Positions 15,241 to 24,074 of a stretch of 64,000 bases of DNA are shown piece after piece. The notes below the pieces were generated by a model. It was not told the DNA's origin, ran no database searches, and saw only the letters and a list, made by a program, of their open reading frames with translations. The DNA is from JAFNGF01 sp964567045 (GTDB taxonomy: Bacteria; Planctomycetota; Phycisphaerae; Sedimentisphaerales; Anaerobacaceae). The stretch's first letter is position 1. Each line of letters opens with the position of its first letter. The stretch lies in the NCBI GenBank assembly GCA_964567045.1, contig CAZMLE010000009.1:1-64000 (forward strand), read 5' to 3'. The position numbers and the translations under genes were made by a program.

Positions 15241-15273
15241 AGCTGCTCCGGTATCTACCGGAGCAGCTTTTTT
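15241..15273 (+). terminator. Strong intrinsic terminator
   Basis: A perfect 13-bp stem, AGCTGCTCCGGTA with TACCGGAGCAGCT, has a 2-base formal loop and is followed by a run of T to 15273. It separates paralogues 1-2 from 3-4. The 222 bases from 15274 to 15495 hold no recognised gene and must contain the promoter of paralogue 3. Confidence 0.88.
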
Positions 15274-15495
15274 GATACCTGATACCGGATGCCCGATGGC
15301 CGCGGAAGCAGCCGCTACCAAATCGAGCATCGAGAAGCGGGGATCGAGAAAACCTTTATTATCGCGACCTGCCACTTTGTACGGGCGTTTTTTTTGTTTG
15401 CGTGCCCATAGGGAAAATGTTACTCTGCGCGCAAAGAGAAGGTCTGAGGGTCAATCGGTTGAATCGTAAGGGTTCTGATTTTGGAGGATAGAGTT

Positions 15496-16263
15496 ATGAA
15501 GCGATACCTGATGCCAGCGGTCTTGGCCTTGACGGTTCTTGCAGTAGCCTGGCCCGCATTTGGGCAGCGCGAGGGCAAACAGGCAGAACGCCAGGCAGCA
15601 GAGCGCCAGGACGGGCCAATGTTTCAAATGCTCTCGCCCGAAGAGGCAGCTAAGCTAAAAGAAAAATGGCCGAACATGTCCGAGGATGAAAGGGCAAAGT
15701 TCAGGGCTGAAATGCGCCAAAGATGGCAAAACATGTCTGAGGAGGAAAAAGAGAAGTTCAAGGCCGGAATGCGCGAGCGATTTGGCGCCGGCAGGCTGGG
15801 CCCGGGCATGGGACGCGAAGAACAACTGCAAGTGATTAAAGTCATTGAGGAGCAAGTTGCCAAGCTAAAAGCAGCCATTGAGCAAACGATGACACCTGAA
15901 GCCTTGCAGAAGCTCCGCGAGGCCCCTGCTGAGGAGAGCACCAAAATAAGGGAGAAATTGATGAAAGCCCGCCGAGGCCGACAGGAGGCAATTGCTGCGA
16001 TAGAAGCGCAGATTGCCAAACTCAAAGGCGAAGGTGCTCCGATAGGACCGCCGCCCGGGGCACTGCTCGGCGAGCTGCAGGCTATTCGCAAGATGGCTGT
16101 AGAAGAGAAGGCTCAGGAAACGGCCAAGCGTCTGGAAAAGCTGATCAGCAAGTACCAGAGCGAATTGAAAGCCAGGCCGCCGGAAGCGCAGCAAGAGCCT
16201 CCAAGACCTGAGAAGCCGCGCAGCGATCGGCCAGAGAAGAAAAGAGAGGGCGGCGAACGCTGA
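15496..16263 (+). CDS. Secreted charged helical protein, paralogue 3 of 4
   Basis: The product has 255 residues. The signal peptide MKRYLMPAVLALTVLAVAWP is cleaved near AFGQ. It has two or three units of the type LSPEEAAKLKEKWPNMSEDE and MSEEEKEKFKAGMRERF, a Lys/Glu coiled coil (EEQVAKLKAAIEQ, IEAQIAKLKGEG) and a Pro/Glu/Arg tail. GGAGG lies nine bases before the ATG. The LxxEERAKxKEKW repeats are shared with paralogue 4. It is probably a periplasmic or secreted helical scaffold or chaperone; no catalytic motif is visible. Confidence 0.72.
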   Translation: MKRYLMPAVLALTVLAVAWPAFGQREGKQAERQAAERQDGPMFQMLSPEEAAKLKEKWPNMSEDERAKFRAEMRQRWQNMSEEEKEKFKAGMRERFGAGRLGPGMGREEQLQVIKVIEEQVAKLKAAIEQTMTPEALQKLREAPAEESTKIREKLMKARRGRQEAIAAIEAQIAKLKGEGAPIGPPPGALLGELQAIRKMAVEEKAQETAKRLEKLISKYQSELKARPPEAQQEPPRPEKPRSDRPEKKREGGER

Positions 16264-16355
16264 AGTGAATTTTCAATCCTTCGACGGCGGTCAGGACAGG
16301 TTTACGATTGTCAATTGTCAATTTGGAACGGCTTAGTTTTTTGGAGGATAGTACC

Positions 16356-17420
16356 ATGAAGACGTATCTACTGCCAATGGTCGTGGCCTTAATGGTTCTG
16401 GCGGTGGCCTGGCCTGCTCTGGGGCAGGAACAGGAAAAGCCCCAGCCAGAGAGGAAAAAAGTGTTGCGTTCTGAGGCTGAGGAAAGCCTCGGAACAGCCT
16501 TTCGAGACCTTTCTCCCGAAGAAAGGGCCAAGTGGAAGGAAAAATGGCAACAGATGTCCGAGGAGGAAAAACAGCAATTTAGGGCCCAAATGCGCGAGAA
16601 ATTGCAGTCTGAGCGGCCTGAGTCCGACCCCAAGACGGCGTTGAAGAATCTGGAAGACCAAATTGCCAAACTGAAAGCCGAACAGGAGCAATATATTGGC
16701 GAGCTGCGGGAAATCCGCGAGATAGCCGTAAAAGAAAAGGCTCCGCAGACAGTCAAGCGTCTGGAAAATCTGATCGCCAAGCAGCAGAAGGATTTCACCG
16801 GCAGATTGCAGGAGCTGGAGCAGAAACGGCAGCAGCTCCAACGGTCGCTGCGAGTCAGGGAAGCCAGGAAGCCGGTAGTGGAGCCGGCAGTCGAACCGGC
16901 AGGCAAGAAGGCGCCGGATTTTACGCTCAAGAGTTTTGACGGCAAAAGCGTAAGCCTTTCTGACTACAGGGGCAAGATTGTGGTGCTGGAGTGGTTCAAC
17001 TTCGAGTGCCCGTTCGTTCAGTATCATTACGACAAAGCTACTACGATGATCGACCTTGCGAACAAGTACAAGGACAAGAACGTGGTCTGGCTGGCGATGA
17101 ACAGCACCAGCCACATAACTCCCGAAGCGAACATAGAATTCGCCAAGAAGCACAAGCTGCCGTATCCGATACTCGATGACAGGCCGGGCAAGGTGGGCCA
17201 TGCCTACGGTGCAGAGACGACGCCCCACATGTACATAATAGACCAGCGGGCCAATCTTGTCTACGAGGGCGCGATTGACAATTCGCCAAGTGGCAAAACA
17301 CCAGCCGGCGAAAAGTTGATTAACTATGTTGATCAGGCTCTGGCGGAGCTTATGGCGGGCAAGCCCGTCAGTACCGCGAAAACTAAGCCTTACGGTTGCA
17401 CTGTGAAGTACCCTCGATAA
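16356..17420 (+). CDS. Helical repeat protein fused to a thioredoxin-like (AhpC/TSA) domain, paralogue 4 of 4
   Basis: The product has 354 residues. The signal peptide MKTYLLPMVVALMVLAVAWP is followed by the family's helical half (LSPEERAKWKEKWQQMSEEE, a coiled coil to about residue 165). A redoxin domain follows: GKKAPDFTLKSFDGKSVSL, IVVLEWFNFECPFVQYHY with a single Cys218, YPILDDRPGKVGHAYGAETT with the cis-Pro region TPHMYIID. The CxxC of true thioredoxins is reduced to ECPF, as in one-Cys planctomycete redoxin-like proteins. It may act on periplasmic thiols or as a binding domain. GGAGG precedes the ATG. The fusion suggests that the helical family has a redox or envelope-stress role. Confidence 0.78.
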   Translation: MKTYLLPMVVALMVLAVAWPALGQEQEKPQPERKKVLRSEAEESLGTAFRDLSPEERAKWKEKWQQMSEEEKQQFRAQMREKLQSERPESDPKTALKNLEDQIAKLKAEQEQYIGELREIREIAVKEKAPQTVKRLENLIAKQQKDFTGRLQELEQKRQQLQRSLRVREARKPVVEPAVEPAGKKAPDFTLKSFDGKSVSLSDYRGKIVVLEWFNFECPFVQYHYDKATTMIDLANKYKDKNVVWLAMNSTSHITPEANIEFAKKHKLPYPILDDRPGKVGHAYGAETTPHMYIIDQRANLVYEGAIDNSPSGKTPAGEKLINYVDQALAELMAGKPVSTAKTKPYGCTVKYPR

Positions 17421-17477
17421 ACGCCGCGGCAGGACAGTAGGAAGAAGCCTCAAGAGATATAGGAAAGGGACCAAAAC

Positions 17478-20400
17478 ATGAGCAAATTCCAAACAACCGT
17501 TTCTGGGATTATGGTTTGCGGATTGTGTTGGTGCTTCGCTCTGACAGGCGTTCGGTTTGTGCAGCCCGCACAAGCCGGCAGCGGCGAAAAACTGACGTAT
17601 ACTGACCTCATCAACCGGCTTACGGACCTTGAGCAATTGGCGGTTCTGCCCGCTGCCGGCGAAAAGTGTGTCCAGTGGTCAAGCTACGACCGCAAAAGTA
17701 AGTATGACGAGGCGTCGGGCAAATATGTTGATTGGGCAGCTAACGGCGACGGTGACGGCATCATCCGCAGGGAAGGCGATCAGTTCGTGTTCGCCGAGAT
17801 GGAAGGCCCGGGCTGTATCTGGCGAATCTGGTCGGCGCTTGCCAAAGAAGGGCACGTAAAAATTTATCTCGATGGCGCCGAGGACCCTGCGGTGGACCTG
17901 CCTTTTATAGGTTACTTTAACCGCAAGAATGAGCCGTTCACATATCCGGCACTGGTGCACGAAACGGCGCGCGGGCAGAACTGCTACGTCCCCATCCCCT
18001 TCCAGAAATCCTGCAAGATCACCGCCGAGGGCGACTGGGGGGCCTATTATCACTTCACGTACACGACCTACCGCGAGGAAACCATCCTGCCAACCTTCAC
18101 GCGAAACCTATCCGATGAGGAGAAACACGCCCTGGAGCGGGCCAACACCATTCTGTCTCGGGGCGCCGGGCCCGAGGTCCAGCGGCGAGGCCAGCAGAAG
18201 ATGACCCAACCCGTGACGGTCCCGCCGGGCAAGACTATCAGTGTTCTGGGGCTCGAGGGCAAGTGGGCGATCACCGGAATCGACGTGAGTATGGACCTGC
18301 CTCCTTCACCTGAGGACCGGGACGTCCTTCGCGAGTTGACGTTGCACATGTACTGGGATGGCGAGTCCCAGCCGAGCGTGTGGGCCCCGTTGGGGGACTT
18401 CTTCGGGACCGCCGCCGGTGCGAACAAGTATGAGTCCTTCCCCCTGGGGGTGACCAAAGACGGTTTCTACTGCCGCTGGTACATGCCCGTCGAGAACGGG
18501 GCCGTGATCAAGGTCACCAACGACGGCGACAAAAAACGCTCGATGAAGTTCACGATCAGTCACGCGCCGGTGACCAAACCCATCGAGAGTCTCGGGCGGT
18601 TCCACGCCAAATGGCATCGTGACGCATTTCTGCCCGAAGAGCCGCAGCGTAGGGCAATAGATTGGACGATGCTAAAAACGCAAGGCCGGGGACGTTTCTG
18701 TGGCGCGATGCTCCACGTCTGGAATCCGCGAGGCAGTTGGTGGGGCGAGGGAGACGAGAAATTCTTTGTCGATGGCGAAAAATTTCCCTCGACAATCGGC
18801 ACCGGCTCGGAAGACTATTTTGGCTACGCCTGGTGCACGCCGGAGCTTTTCAGCAACTGCTATCACAACCAGACGATAAGCATGGGCAACAAGGGACACG
18901 TCTCTGTGAACCGATGGCACATCACTGACAATGTCCCCTTCCAGAGGTCATTTGAAGCTGCCATTGAAAAGTACTTTCCTAACGAAAGGCCCACGCTTTA
19001 TGCTGCCACCGTGTACTGGTATCAGGCTGCCGGCCAAGCTGATCCTTACGAGCCTGTGCCGGTCGAGCAGCGTAAAGGTTATTGGCATCCGATTGAAATC
19101 TTCAAAGTCAAAGGAGCGCTCGAAGGCGAAGACTTGAAGGTTCTAAGCAGAACCGCAGGCGACCCGCAAAGGCAGGATACGGATGGATTTGGCCCCAACT
19201 GGAGCGGCGATGCACATCTATGGTGGATTGACGCTAAGCCGGGCGACAAGCTTGACTTATCTATTCCCGTGCAAAAAACCGGAGGGTACCGGCTAAAGAT
19301 GCAGCTTACAAAGGCAATCGACTACGGCATCGTCCAGCTTTATCTGGACGGCAAAAAGTTAGGCGAGCCGATCGACCTTTACAACGATGGCGTGGTGGCA
19401 ACCGGCGTTTTGGATATGGGTATTCACGAACTGGATAAAGGCGAGCATAAATTGACAGTCCAGATTACAGGCGCTAATGAAAAGGCTGTAAAGTCGTATA
19501 TGTTCGGCCTTGATTACCTGCTGCTGGAGGAAACCACATCGGGTTTTTACCTGCCGCAAGACCCTTCGTACACAATTTTGGATTCGGCCCGTGACTCCGT
19601 TAGGTTTGCTGTCGAGCGAACTTTGGTTCCTTATAAGCAGTATCTTTGCTGCAAGTCAACCTTCGTGGACAAGTCTGGTAACGTAATGGCCTGGCACGAC
19701 TTTGGCAATCTCGAAGGGCCGGGCTGGGCGGCGAATGCGGTCGGCGGCGCTTACGAAATCTATTTGTTCTCAAAATCCCTGGGGGATCCCTGCTCGGGAC
19801 ATATCAGAGACCCCTGTACGGCGGATCAATCCGCCATACGTCTGGCGGATAAAGCTATTAGCCTGCTGGACCACGTGCTGGAGGACGGGTTTATCGACTA
19901 CAAGACAGGATTTATTGTTAGCTACCGTGACACCGCCACCGACAGTTTTTGCCTCAATTATAAGCATAATAAGGACTGGTTCTGTCCCGGCTCAATGGCA
20001 AAAGTGGCTTTTCAGTTGCTCATCTTTAGCGATATTTTGGAGGGCGAAATGGCTCGGCCATCCCTGGTCGGGAGAAAAGATAAAATGCGCGGCATCGCTG
20101 CGAAAACCGCCGAGTGGATAGATGCCAGCATCAAATCTACGCCGAATGCCTCTGTTCCCCCTAAGGGGGGTCCCTGGTATCCGAGGCGGTGTAGACCCAC
20201 CGGCGAGCATTATCCTAAAAGTCCCGACGGCGGGGACGACCCTTTATTTGCTAAGAGCGCTGATGGTCTATTCATAATCCAGCTTTTTACAGCCCTTACG
20301 CAGCGAGGCCTCGCTGATTACACCAGCAGAATCCGTGAAAAAATAAAAGTGTTTATGCAGGCAGGCGGCATCTTCGGCAGCATCAATCACGATACTTACG

Positions 20401-20930
20401 ACGAGCACGAGAACGTCTCATACGCAGTGGCGTTTCGTGTCCTGCGGCAAGCGGCTGATTTGTTGGGCGATGAAAGTATCCGACGTTTTGCCTATGATAA
20501 GTGCCTTGCCGGGCTAGATCAATTCAAGATGACCGAGGATAGAAACGGCTGTGCCACCAAGGGTCTACTTTTTATGGAAAAAAGCTGGGACACAGCTTAT
20601 CTTTGGGAAAACGCTGAAGCGGCCCTTGCTTACCTGGAAGCTTATGTTGATACCGGCAATAAATCGTATCTTCTCGATGGGCTTACTATTTTGCGGGCAA
20701 TCGCAAAGCATCATCAGGGTCCCCGCTCTGCGGGAGCTGACAGGGATACCGGCTTTTTGACGGAAGGCGTCGACTGGAACAATCACGTTGGCAAGCAGCA
20801 CCATTTTGACCAGGCTGAATATGGGGACATAAAATATACAGAACCTCTTTTGAATAACCTGCATATTGTTGAGCCTACCTTGGCGGCGCTTAAACTTGGC
20901 GGCGCAACTGCCGGGACGCAGCGGCGCTAA
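17478..20930 (+). CDS. GH172-like (DUF2961) secreted glycoside hydrolase with C-terminal alpha-toroid-like domain
   Basis: The 1150-residue protein starts with a signal peptide ending near AQAGSG. Residues about 60-560 carry DUF2961/GH172 hallmarks: MEGPGCIWRIWSALAKEGHV, KIYLDGAEDPAVDLPF and GTGSEDYFGYAW. GH172 enzymes cleave or rearrange alpha-fructofuranosyl and arabinofuranosyl bonds. Residues 570-690 look like a beta-sandwich (GGYRLKMQLTKAIDYGIVQL). Residues 695-1150 are mainly helical (ADKAISLLDHVLEDGFIDY, GSMAKVAFQLLIF) and resemble an alpha/alpha barrel. Three palindrome-encoded segments (nucleotides 19783-19850, 20151-20235, 20718-20756) interrupt this last domain. The neighbour is a GH116 enzyme, so the two may act on one polysaccharide. 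Confidence 0.82.
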   Translation: MSKFQTTVSGIMVCGLCWCFALTGVRFVQPAQAGSGEKLTYTDLINRLTDLEQLAVLPAAGEKCVQWSSYDRKSKYDEASGKYVDWAANGDGDGIIRREGDQFVFAEMEGPGCIWRIWSALAKEGHVKIYLDGAEDPAVDLPFIGYFNRKNEPFTYPALVHETARGQNCYVPIPFQKSCKITAEGDWGAYYHFTYTTYREETILPTFTRNLSDEEKHALERANTILSRGAGPEVQRRGQQKMTQPVTVPPGKTISVLGLEGKWAITGIDVSMDLPPSPEDRDVLRELTLHMYWDGESQPSVWAPLGDFFGTAAGANKYESFPLGVTKDGFYCRWYMPVENGAVIKVTNDGDKKRSMKFTISHAPVTKPIESLGRFHAKWHRDAFLPEEPQRRAIDWTMLKTQGRGRFCGAMLHVWNPRGSWWGEGDEKFFVDGEKFPSTIGTGSEDYFGYAWCTPELFSNCYHNQTISMGNKGHVSVNRWHITDNVPFQRSFEAAIEKYFPNERPTLYAATVYWYQAAGQADPYEPVPVEQRKGYWHPIEIFKVKGALEGEDLKVLSRTAGDPQRQDTDGFGPNWSGDAHLWWIDAKPGDKLDLSIPVQKTGGYRLKMQLTKAIDYGIVQLYLDGKKLGEPIDLYNDGVVATGVLDMGIHELDKGEHKLTVQITGANEKAVKSYMFGLDYLLLEETTSGFYLPQDPSYTILDSARDSVRFAVERTLVPYKQYLCCKSTFVDKSGNVMAWHDFGNLEGPGWAANAVGGAYEIYLFSKSLGDPCSGHIRDPCTADQSAIRLADKAISLLDHVLEDGFIDYKTGFIVSYRDTATDSFCLNYKHNKDWFCPGSMAKVAFQLLIFSDILEGEMARPSLVGRKDKMRGIAAKTAEWIDASIKSTPNASVPPKGGPWYPRRCRPTGEHYPKSPDGGDDPLFAKSADGLFIIQLFTALTQRGLADYTSRIREKIKVFMQAGGIFGSINHDTYDEHENVSYAVAFRVLRQAADLLGDESIRRFAYDKCLAGLDQFKMTEDRNGCATKGLLFMEKSWDTAYLWENAEAALAYLEAYVDTGNKSYLLDGLTILRAIAKHHQGPRSAGADRDTGFLTEGVDWNNHVGKQHHFDQAEYGDIKYTEPLLNNLHIVEPTLAALKLGGATAGTQRR
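19783..19850. repeat. Composite palindromic repeat inside the GH172-like gene, site 1
   Basis: GGGGATCCCTGCTCGGGACA-like sequence is followed by CCGCCATACGTCTGGCGG (19831-19848), a near-perfect palindrome also found at 37220-37237 and, as CCGCCAGACGTGTGGCGG, at 28201-28218. It encodes GDPCSGHIRDPCTADQSAIR in frame. Confidence 0.7.
20151..20235. repeat. Palindromic repeat inside the GH172-like gene, site 2
   Basis: TTCCCCCTAAGGGGGGTCCC and CCCGACGGCGGGG-type arms encode VPPKGGPWYPRRCRPTGEHY, a segment rich in Pro, Gly and Arg, inside the helical domain. The frame is kept. The boundaries are approximate. Confidence 0.5.
20718..20756. repeat. Palindromic repeat inside the GH172-like gene, site 3
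   Basis: GGTCCCCGCTCTGCGGGA with AGGGATACC encodes QGPRSAGADRDTG in frame. A related sequence, GGATTCCCGCGAAGCGGGG, lies in the intergenic space at 25761-25779. Confidence 0.5.
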
Positions 20931-20971
20931 ACGCAATTATTCTCTGTTATGAATCAGGGAGGCAAAGTCAG

Positions 20972-23900
20972 ATGAAAAAACTCTGGATAATAGTGGTAGG
21001 ATTCCTGGTTTGGACATTTCTGGCCGTATCCCAAAACATAGCCGCACAAGCCGATCAGAAAACCGGGCCTCTTATTCCTGCTGATAAAAACCTTTCAAAG
21101 GATTTTGTGCAGCGGCTTTGCCAGCGCGGCCAGCGTGAAACTTATGCTGGCCTTGACCTGGACACAATAGGGATGCCGGTTTGCGGGATAGGCACAGGCC
21201 AGCTTTATCTTCGAGGCGATGGAACGCTCGCTCTGTGGCAAATTTTCAATCAGCATGTTTTTTCTGGTTATGGAGCGGACAATTACCGAACATATAGGCC
21301 GGACTGCCCGGTAGATTCCGGATTCGCGGTGCTGGTGCAAGATGAGGATAGAATCATCGCCAGGCAGTTGAATCAGGATTTTGGGACGGTTGAGTTTTCC
21401 GGCGAGTATCCGATAGGCGTCGTGCGCTATCGAAGTGACGATTTCCCGGCAAAGGTAGAGATGGAGGTATTTTCTCCTTTTATTCCGCTTAACGCAAAGG
21501 ATTCCGCCCTTCCGGCAACGCTGTTTCATATTACTATTGAGAACGTTTCTGCTGAAAGCATCCACGCTGGGATTTTAAGCTGGCTTGAAAACGCTGTTTG
21601 CTTACATTCTGCAGAATCGCTCGATAATGTCTTGCGTCGAAGCCGAATTGTCGCCGAGAAAGGCCGGACCTTGATAGTTCATACGGCTGAAAAGGCCGCG
21701 ATGCCGCAGGAAACCGCCCGGCGAGGGCCAAAAATTATTCTTGCCGATTTTGAAGGCCCCGACTACGGCAACTGGAAGATAACGGGCGAAGCCGTCGGCA
21801 AGGCGCCGGCAGCCAGCACGCTGCCAAATCAGCAGCAGGTAACCGGCTTTTTAGGCAAAGGCCTGGTGAATACCTACCTCGGCGGAGACGGCCCCCACGG
21901 AACGCTCACTTCGCCGGCTTTTGAAATCTCCCGAAAGTTCATCAACTTCCTTATCGGCGGCGGGGGGCAGGCGGGCCAAACCTGCATCAATCTTTTAATC
22001 GACGGCAAAGTCGTGCGCACTGCCACGGGCAAGGACAATGAAAAGCTCCAGTGGCAATTCTGGAACGTGGCAGAATTTCAAGGAAAGCAAGGGCAAATTG
22101 AAATTGTTGACCGGGCATCCGGCGGATGGGGACACATAAATATCGACCAGATCGAACTATCCGATGAGCCGCAAAAAGCCCCGGTGGGTCCTTTGGAAGC
22201 GCTGGCCGACAATGGCTCAATGGTGCTAATGCTCGCCGAGAAAGACAGCTCATCGAAGGCAAACCAATGGCTTATAGGTAACTTGTCATTCGAGGATGAC
22301 ACCGCCTACCCTGTCACCGATAAAAAGAGTACGGCTATCTCAACGACCATCGTCGATCTGGCTCGCGGCGAGAAAAGGACCTTCATATTCGTCCTGGGTT
22401 GGTTCTTCCCAAATCACGAGCATGGTCATGAGTACGCTAATCGTTTCAACAGCGCTTCTGACGTTGCCCACTATGTGCTTGATAATTACACCCGGCTTGC
22501 CGGCGACACACGAAGATGGCACAAGACGTTCTACGAGGATAGCACGCTGCCGCGTTGGCTTCTTTTCCGCCTTCACTCGACGGTCTGCAATCTCGCCACC
22601 GGTACCTGCCAATGGTGGAAGAACGGGCGCTTCTGGGCGTGGGAGGGTGTCGGCTGCTGCGAGGGCACCTGCACCCACGTGTGGAATTACGCCCATGCTC
22701 CAGCTCGGCTTTTTCCTGAGCTGGAGCGAGCGGCGCGAGAGATGCAGGACTTCGGCCAGGGTTTTGACGAGAAGACCGGCTTGGTTGGTTTTCGCAGCAA
22801 TCGCTCTTACGCTGCCGATGGGCAGTGCGGCACTATTCTAAAAGCCTACCGCGAGCACCTGATGTCCAGCGATAATAGCTTTCTACAGCGTAATTGGCCG
22901 AGGATAAAAAAGGCGCTTCTATTTTCCATTGCTCAGGACGGCAACGACGATGGGCTGATTGAGAATAGCCAGCACAATACCTACGACATCAATTTTGAAG
23001 GGCCGAACACGTTTGTCGGCTCACTTTACCTTGCTGCTCTTCGAGCCGGCGAAGAAATGGCAAAAGAGATGGATGACCAGGAGTTTGCCCAGCGCTGCCG
23101 AAAGATATTTGAAAGCGGAAGCCGGCTCACGGTCGAGCGACTTTGGGACGGTGAATACTTCATTCAACTGGTTGACCTGCAAAAGCATCCAAAAGACCAA
23201 TATGAAAAAGGATGTCTATCCGACCAGCTTTTTGGCCAGGGCTGGGCACATCAGCTCGGGCTGGGCTATATTTATCCGCCGCAGCACGTCAAAAAGGCGC
23301 TACAATCGGTCTGGAAATACAACTGGGCGCCTGACGTCGGGCCGTATAATGCTGTGCACAAGCCGGAGCGGTGGTTTGCCAGGCCCGGCGAGCCAGGCTT
23401 ACTTACCTGCACCTGGCCTAAAAGCCAATATCTTGCCGAGGGTGTTCGCTACAGAGAGGAGGTCTGGACGGGCATTGAGTATCAGGTGGCCGGTCACATG
23501 GTCGCCGAAGGTATGCTTACCGAGGCCCTGGCGATATGTCACGGCATCCAGCAGCGCTACGGGCCGGCAAAGCACAATCCATTCAACGAGATTGAATGCG
23601 GCGACCATTACGCGCGGGCGCTGGCCAGTTGGGGCGTTTACACTGCTCTTTGCGGCTACGAACACCATGGGCCGAAAGGGCACATAGGTTTTGCACCTCG
23701 TGGCTTAGCCACGGGAATAACGCCGGAGAACTTCCAGGCTGCTTTTACCTCCGCCGGCGCCTGGGGCAGCTTTTCACAGAAGCGACAGGCCGATGCTCAA
23801 GCCGAGCAAATCGAGGTCCGCTGGGGCAGGCTTAATTTGAACAGCCTTTCCTTTGCCGTTCCACAAGATTTTCGCTCTGCTGGCGTTTCTGTGACAGTGC

Positions 23901-24022
23901 AAGGTCAGGCGGTTGAGTCCTCTTACCAGCTCAGAGAGAGCCGAGTCGAGGTTACGTTGAAAAAAGAGCTGGTCCTTTCGCAACGTCAGGTATTGCAGGT
24001 TGTAATTCGCAAGACGCGCTAA
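20972..24022 (+). CDS. GH116-family glycoside hydrolase (beta-glucosidase/glucosylceramidase type) with inserted carbohydrate-binding-like domain
   Basis: The 1016-residue secreted enzyme has a signal peptide (MKKLWIIVVGFLVWTFLAVS). The GH116 N-terminal domain begins LDLDTIGMPVCGIGTGQLYL with WQIFNQHVF. The catalytic toroid holds CCEGTCTHVWNYAHAPARLF, whose Glu fits the nucleophile, and DGLIENSQHNTYDINFEGPN, whose Asp fits the acid/base of GH116. Residues about 255-400 are an inserted beta-sandwich (LADFEGPDYGNWKITGEAVG through GGWGHINIDQIELSD). It resembles the accessory domain found on some GH32 levanases. It follows the GH172-like gene after 41 bases, with GGGAGG upstream, and both products are probably exported. 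Confidence 0.86.
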   Translation: MKKLWIIVVGFLVWTFLAVSQNIAAQADQKTGPLIPADKNLSKDFVQRLCQRGQRETYAGLDLDTIGMPVCGIGTGQLYLRGDGTLALWQIFNQHVFSGYGADNYRTYRPDCPVDSGFAVLVQDEDRIIARQLNQDFGTVEFSGEYPIGVVRYRSDDFPAKVEMEVFSPFIPLNAKDSALPATLFHITIENVSAESIHAGILSWLENAVCLHSAESLDNVLRRSRIVAEKGRTLIVHTAEKAAMPQETARRGPKIILADFEGPDYGNWKITGEAVGKAPAASTLPNQQQVTGFLGKGLVNTYLGGDGPHGTLTSPAFEISRKFINFLIGGGGQAGQTCINLLIDGKVVRTATGKDNEKLQWQFWNVAEFQGKQGQIEIVDRASGGWGHINIDQIELSDEPQKAPVGPLEALADNGSMVLMLAEKDSSSKANQWLIGNLSFEDDTAYPVTDKKSTAISTTIVDLARGEKRTFIFVLGWFFPNHEHGHEYANRFNSASDVAHYVLDNYTRLAGDTRRWHKTFYEDSTLPRWLLFRLHSTVCNLATGTCQWWKNGRFWAWEGVGCCEGTCTHVWNYAHAPARLFPELERAAREMQDFGQGFDEKTGLVGFRSNRSYAADGQCGTILKAYREHLMSSDNSFLQRNWPRIKKALLFSIAQDGNDDGLIENSQHNTYDINFEGPNTFVGSLYLAALRAGEEMAKEMDDQEFAQRCRKIFESGSRLTVERLWDGEYFIQLVDLQKHPKDQYEKGCLSDQLFGQGWAHQLGLGYIYPPQHVKKALQSVWKYNWAPDVGPYNAVHKPERWFARPGEPGLLTCTWPKSQYLAEGVRYREEVWTGIEYQVAGHMVAEGMLTEALAICHGIQQRYGPAKHNPFNEIECGDHYARALASWGVYTALCGYEHHGPKGHIGFAPRGLATGITPENFQAAFTSAGAWGSFSQKRQADAQAEQIEVRWGRLNLNSLSFAVPQDFRSAGVSVTVQGQAVESSYQLRESRVEVTLKKELVLSQRQVLQVVIRKTR

Positions 24023-24074
24023 TCCAAGTCCCGATCAGGGATGGCTGATCGCCATTTTGCAGAGAGATGACAAA

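Noticed and set aside
16389..17636. 415-codon minus-strand frame opposite the redoxin-fusion gene
   Set aside because: It is the complement of the Glu/Lys-rich coiled-coil gene, which gives long Leu/Phe runs. The plus strand has a ribosome site, a signal peptide and a redoxin domain.
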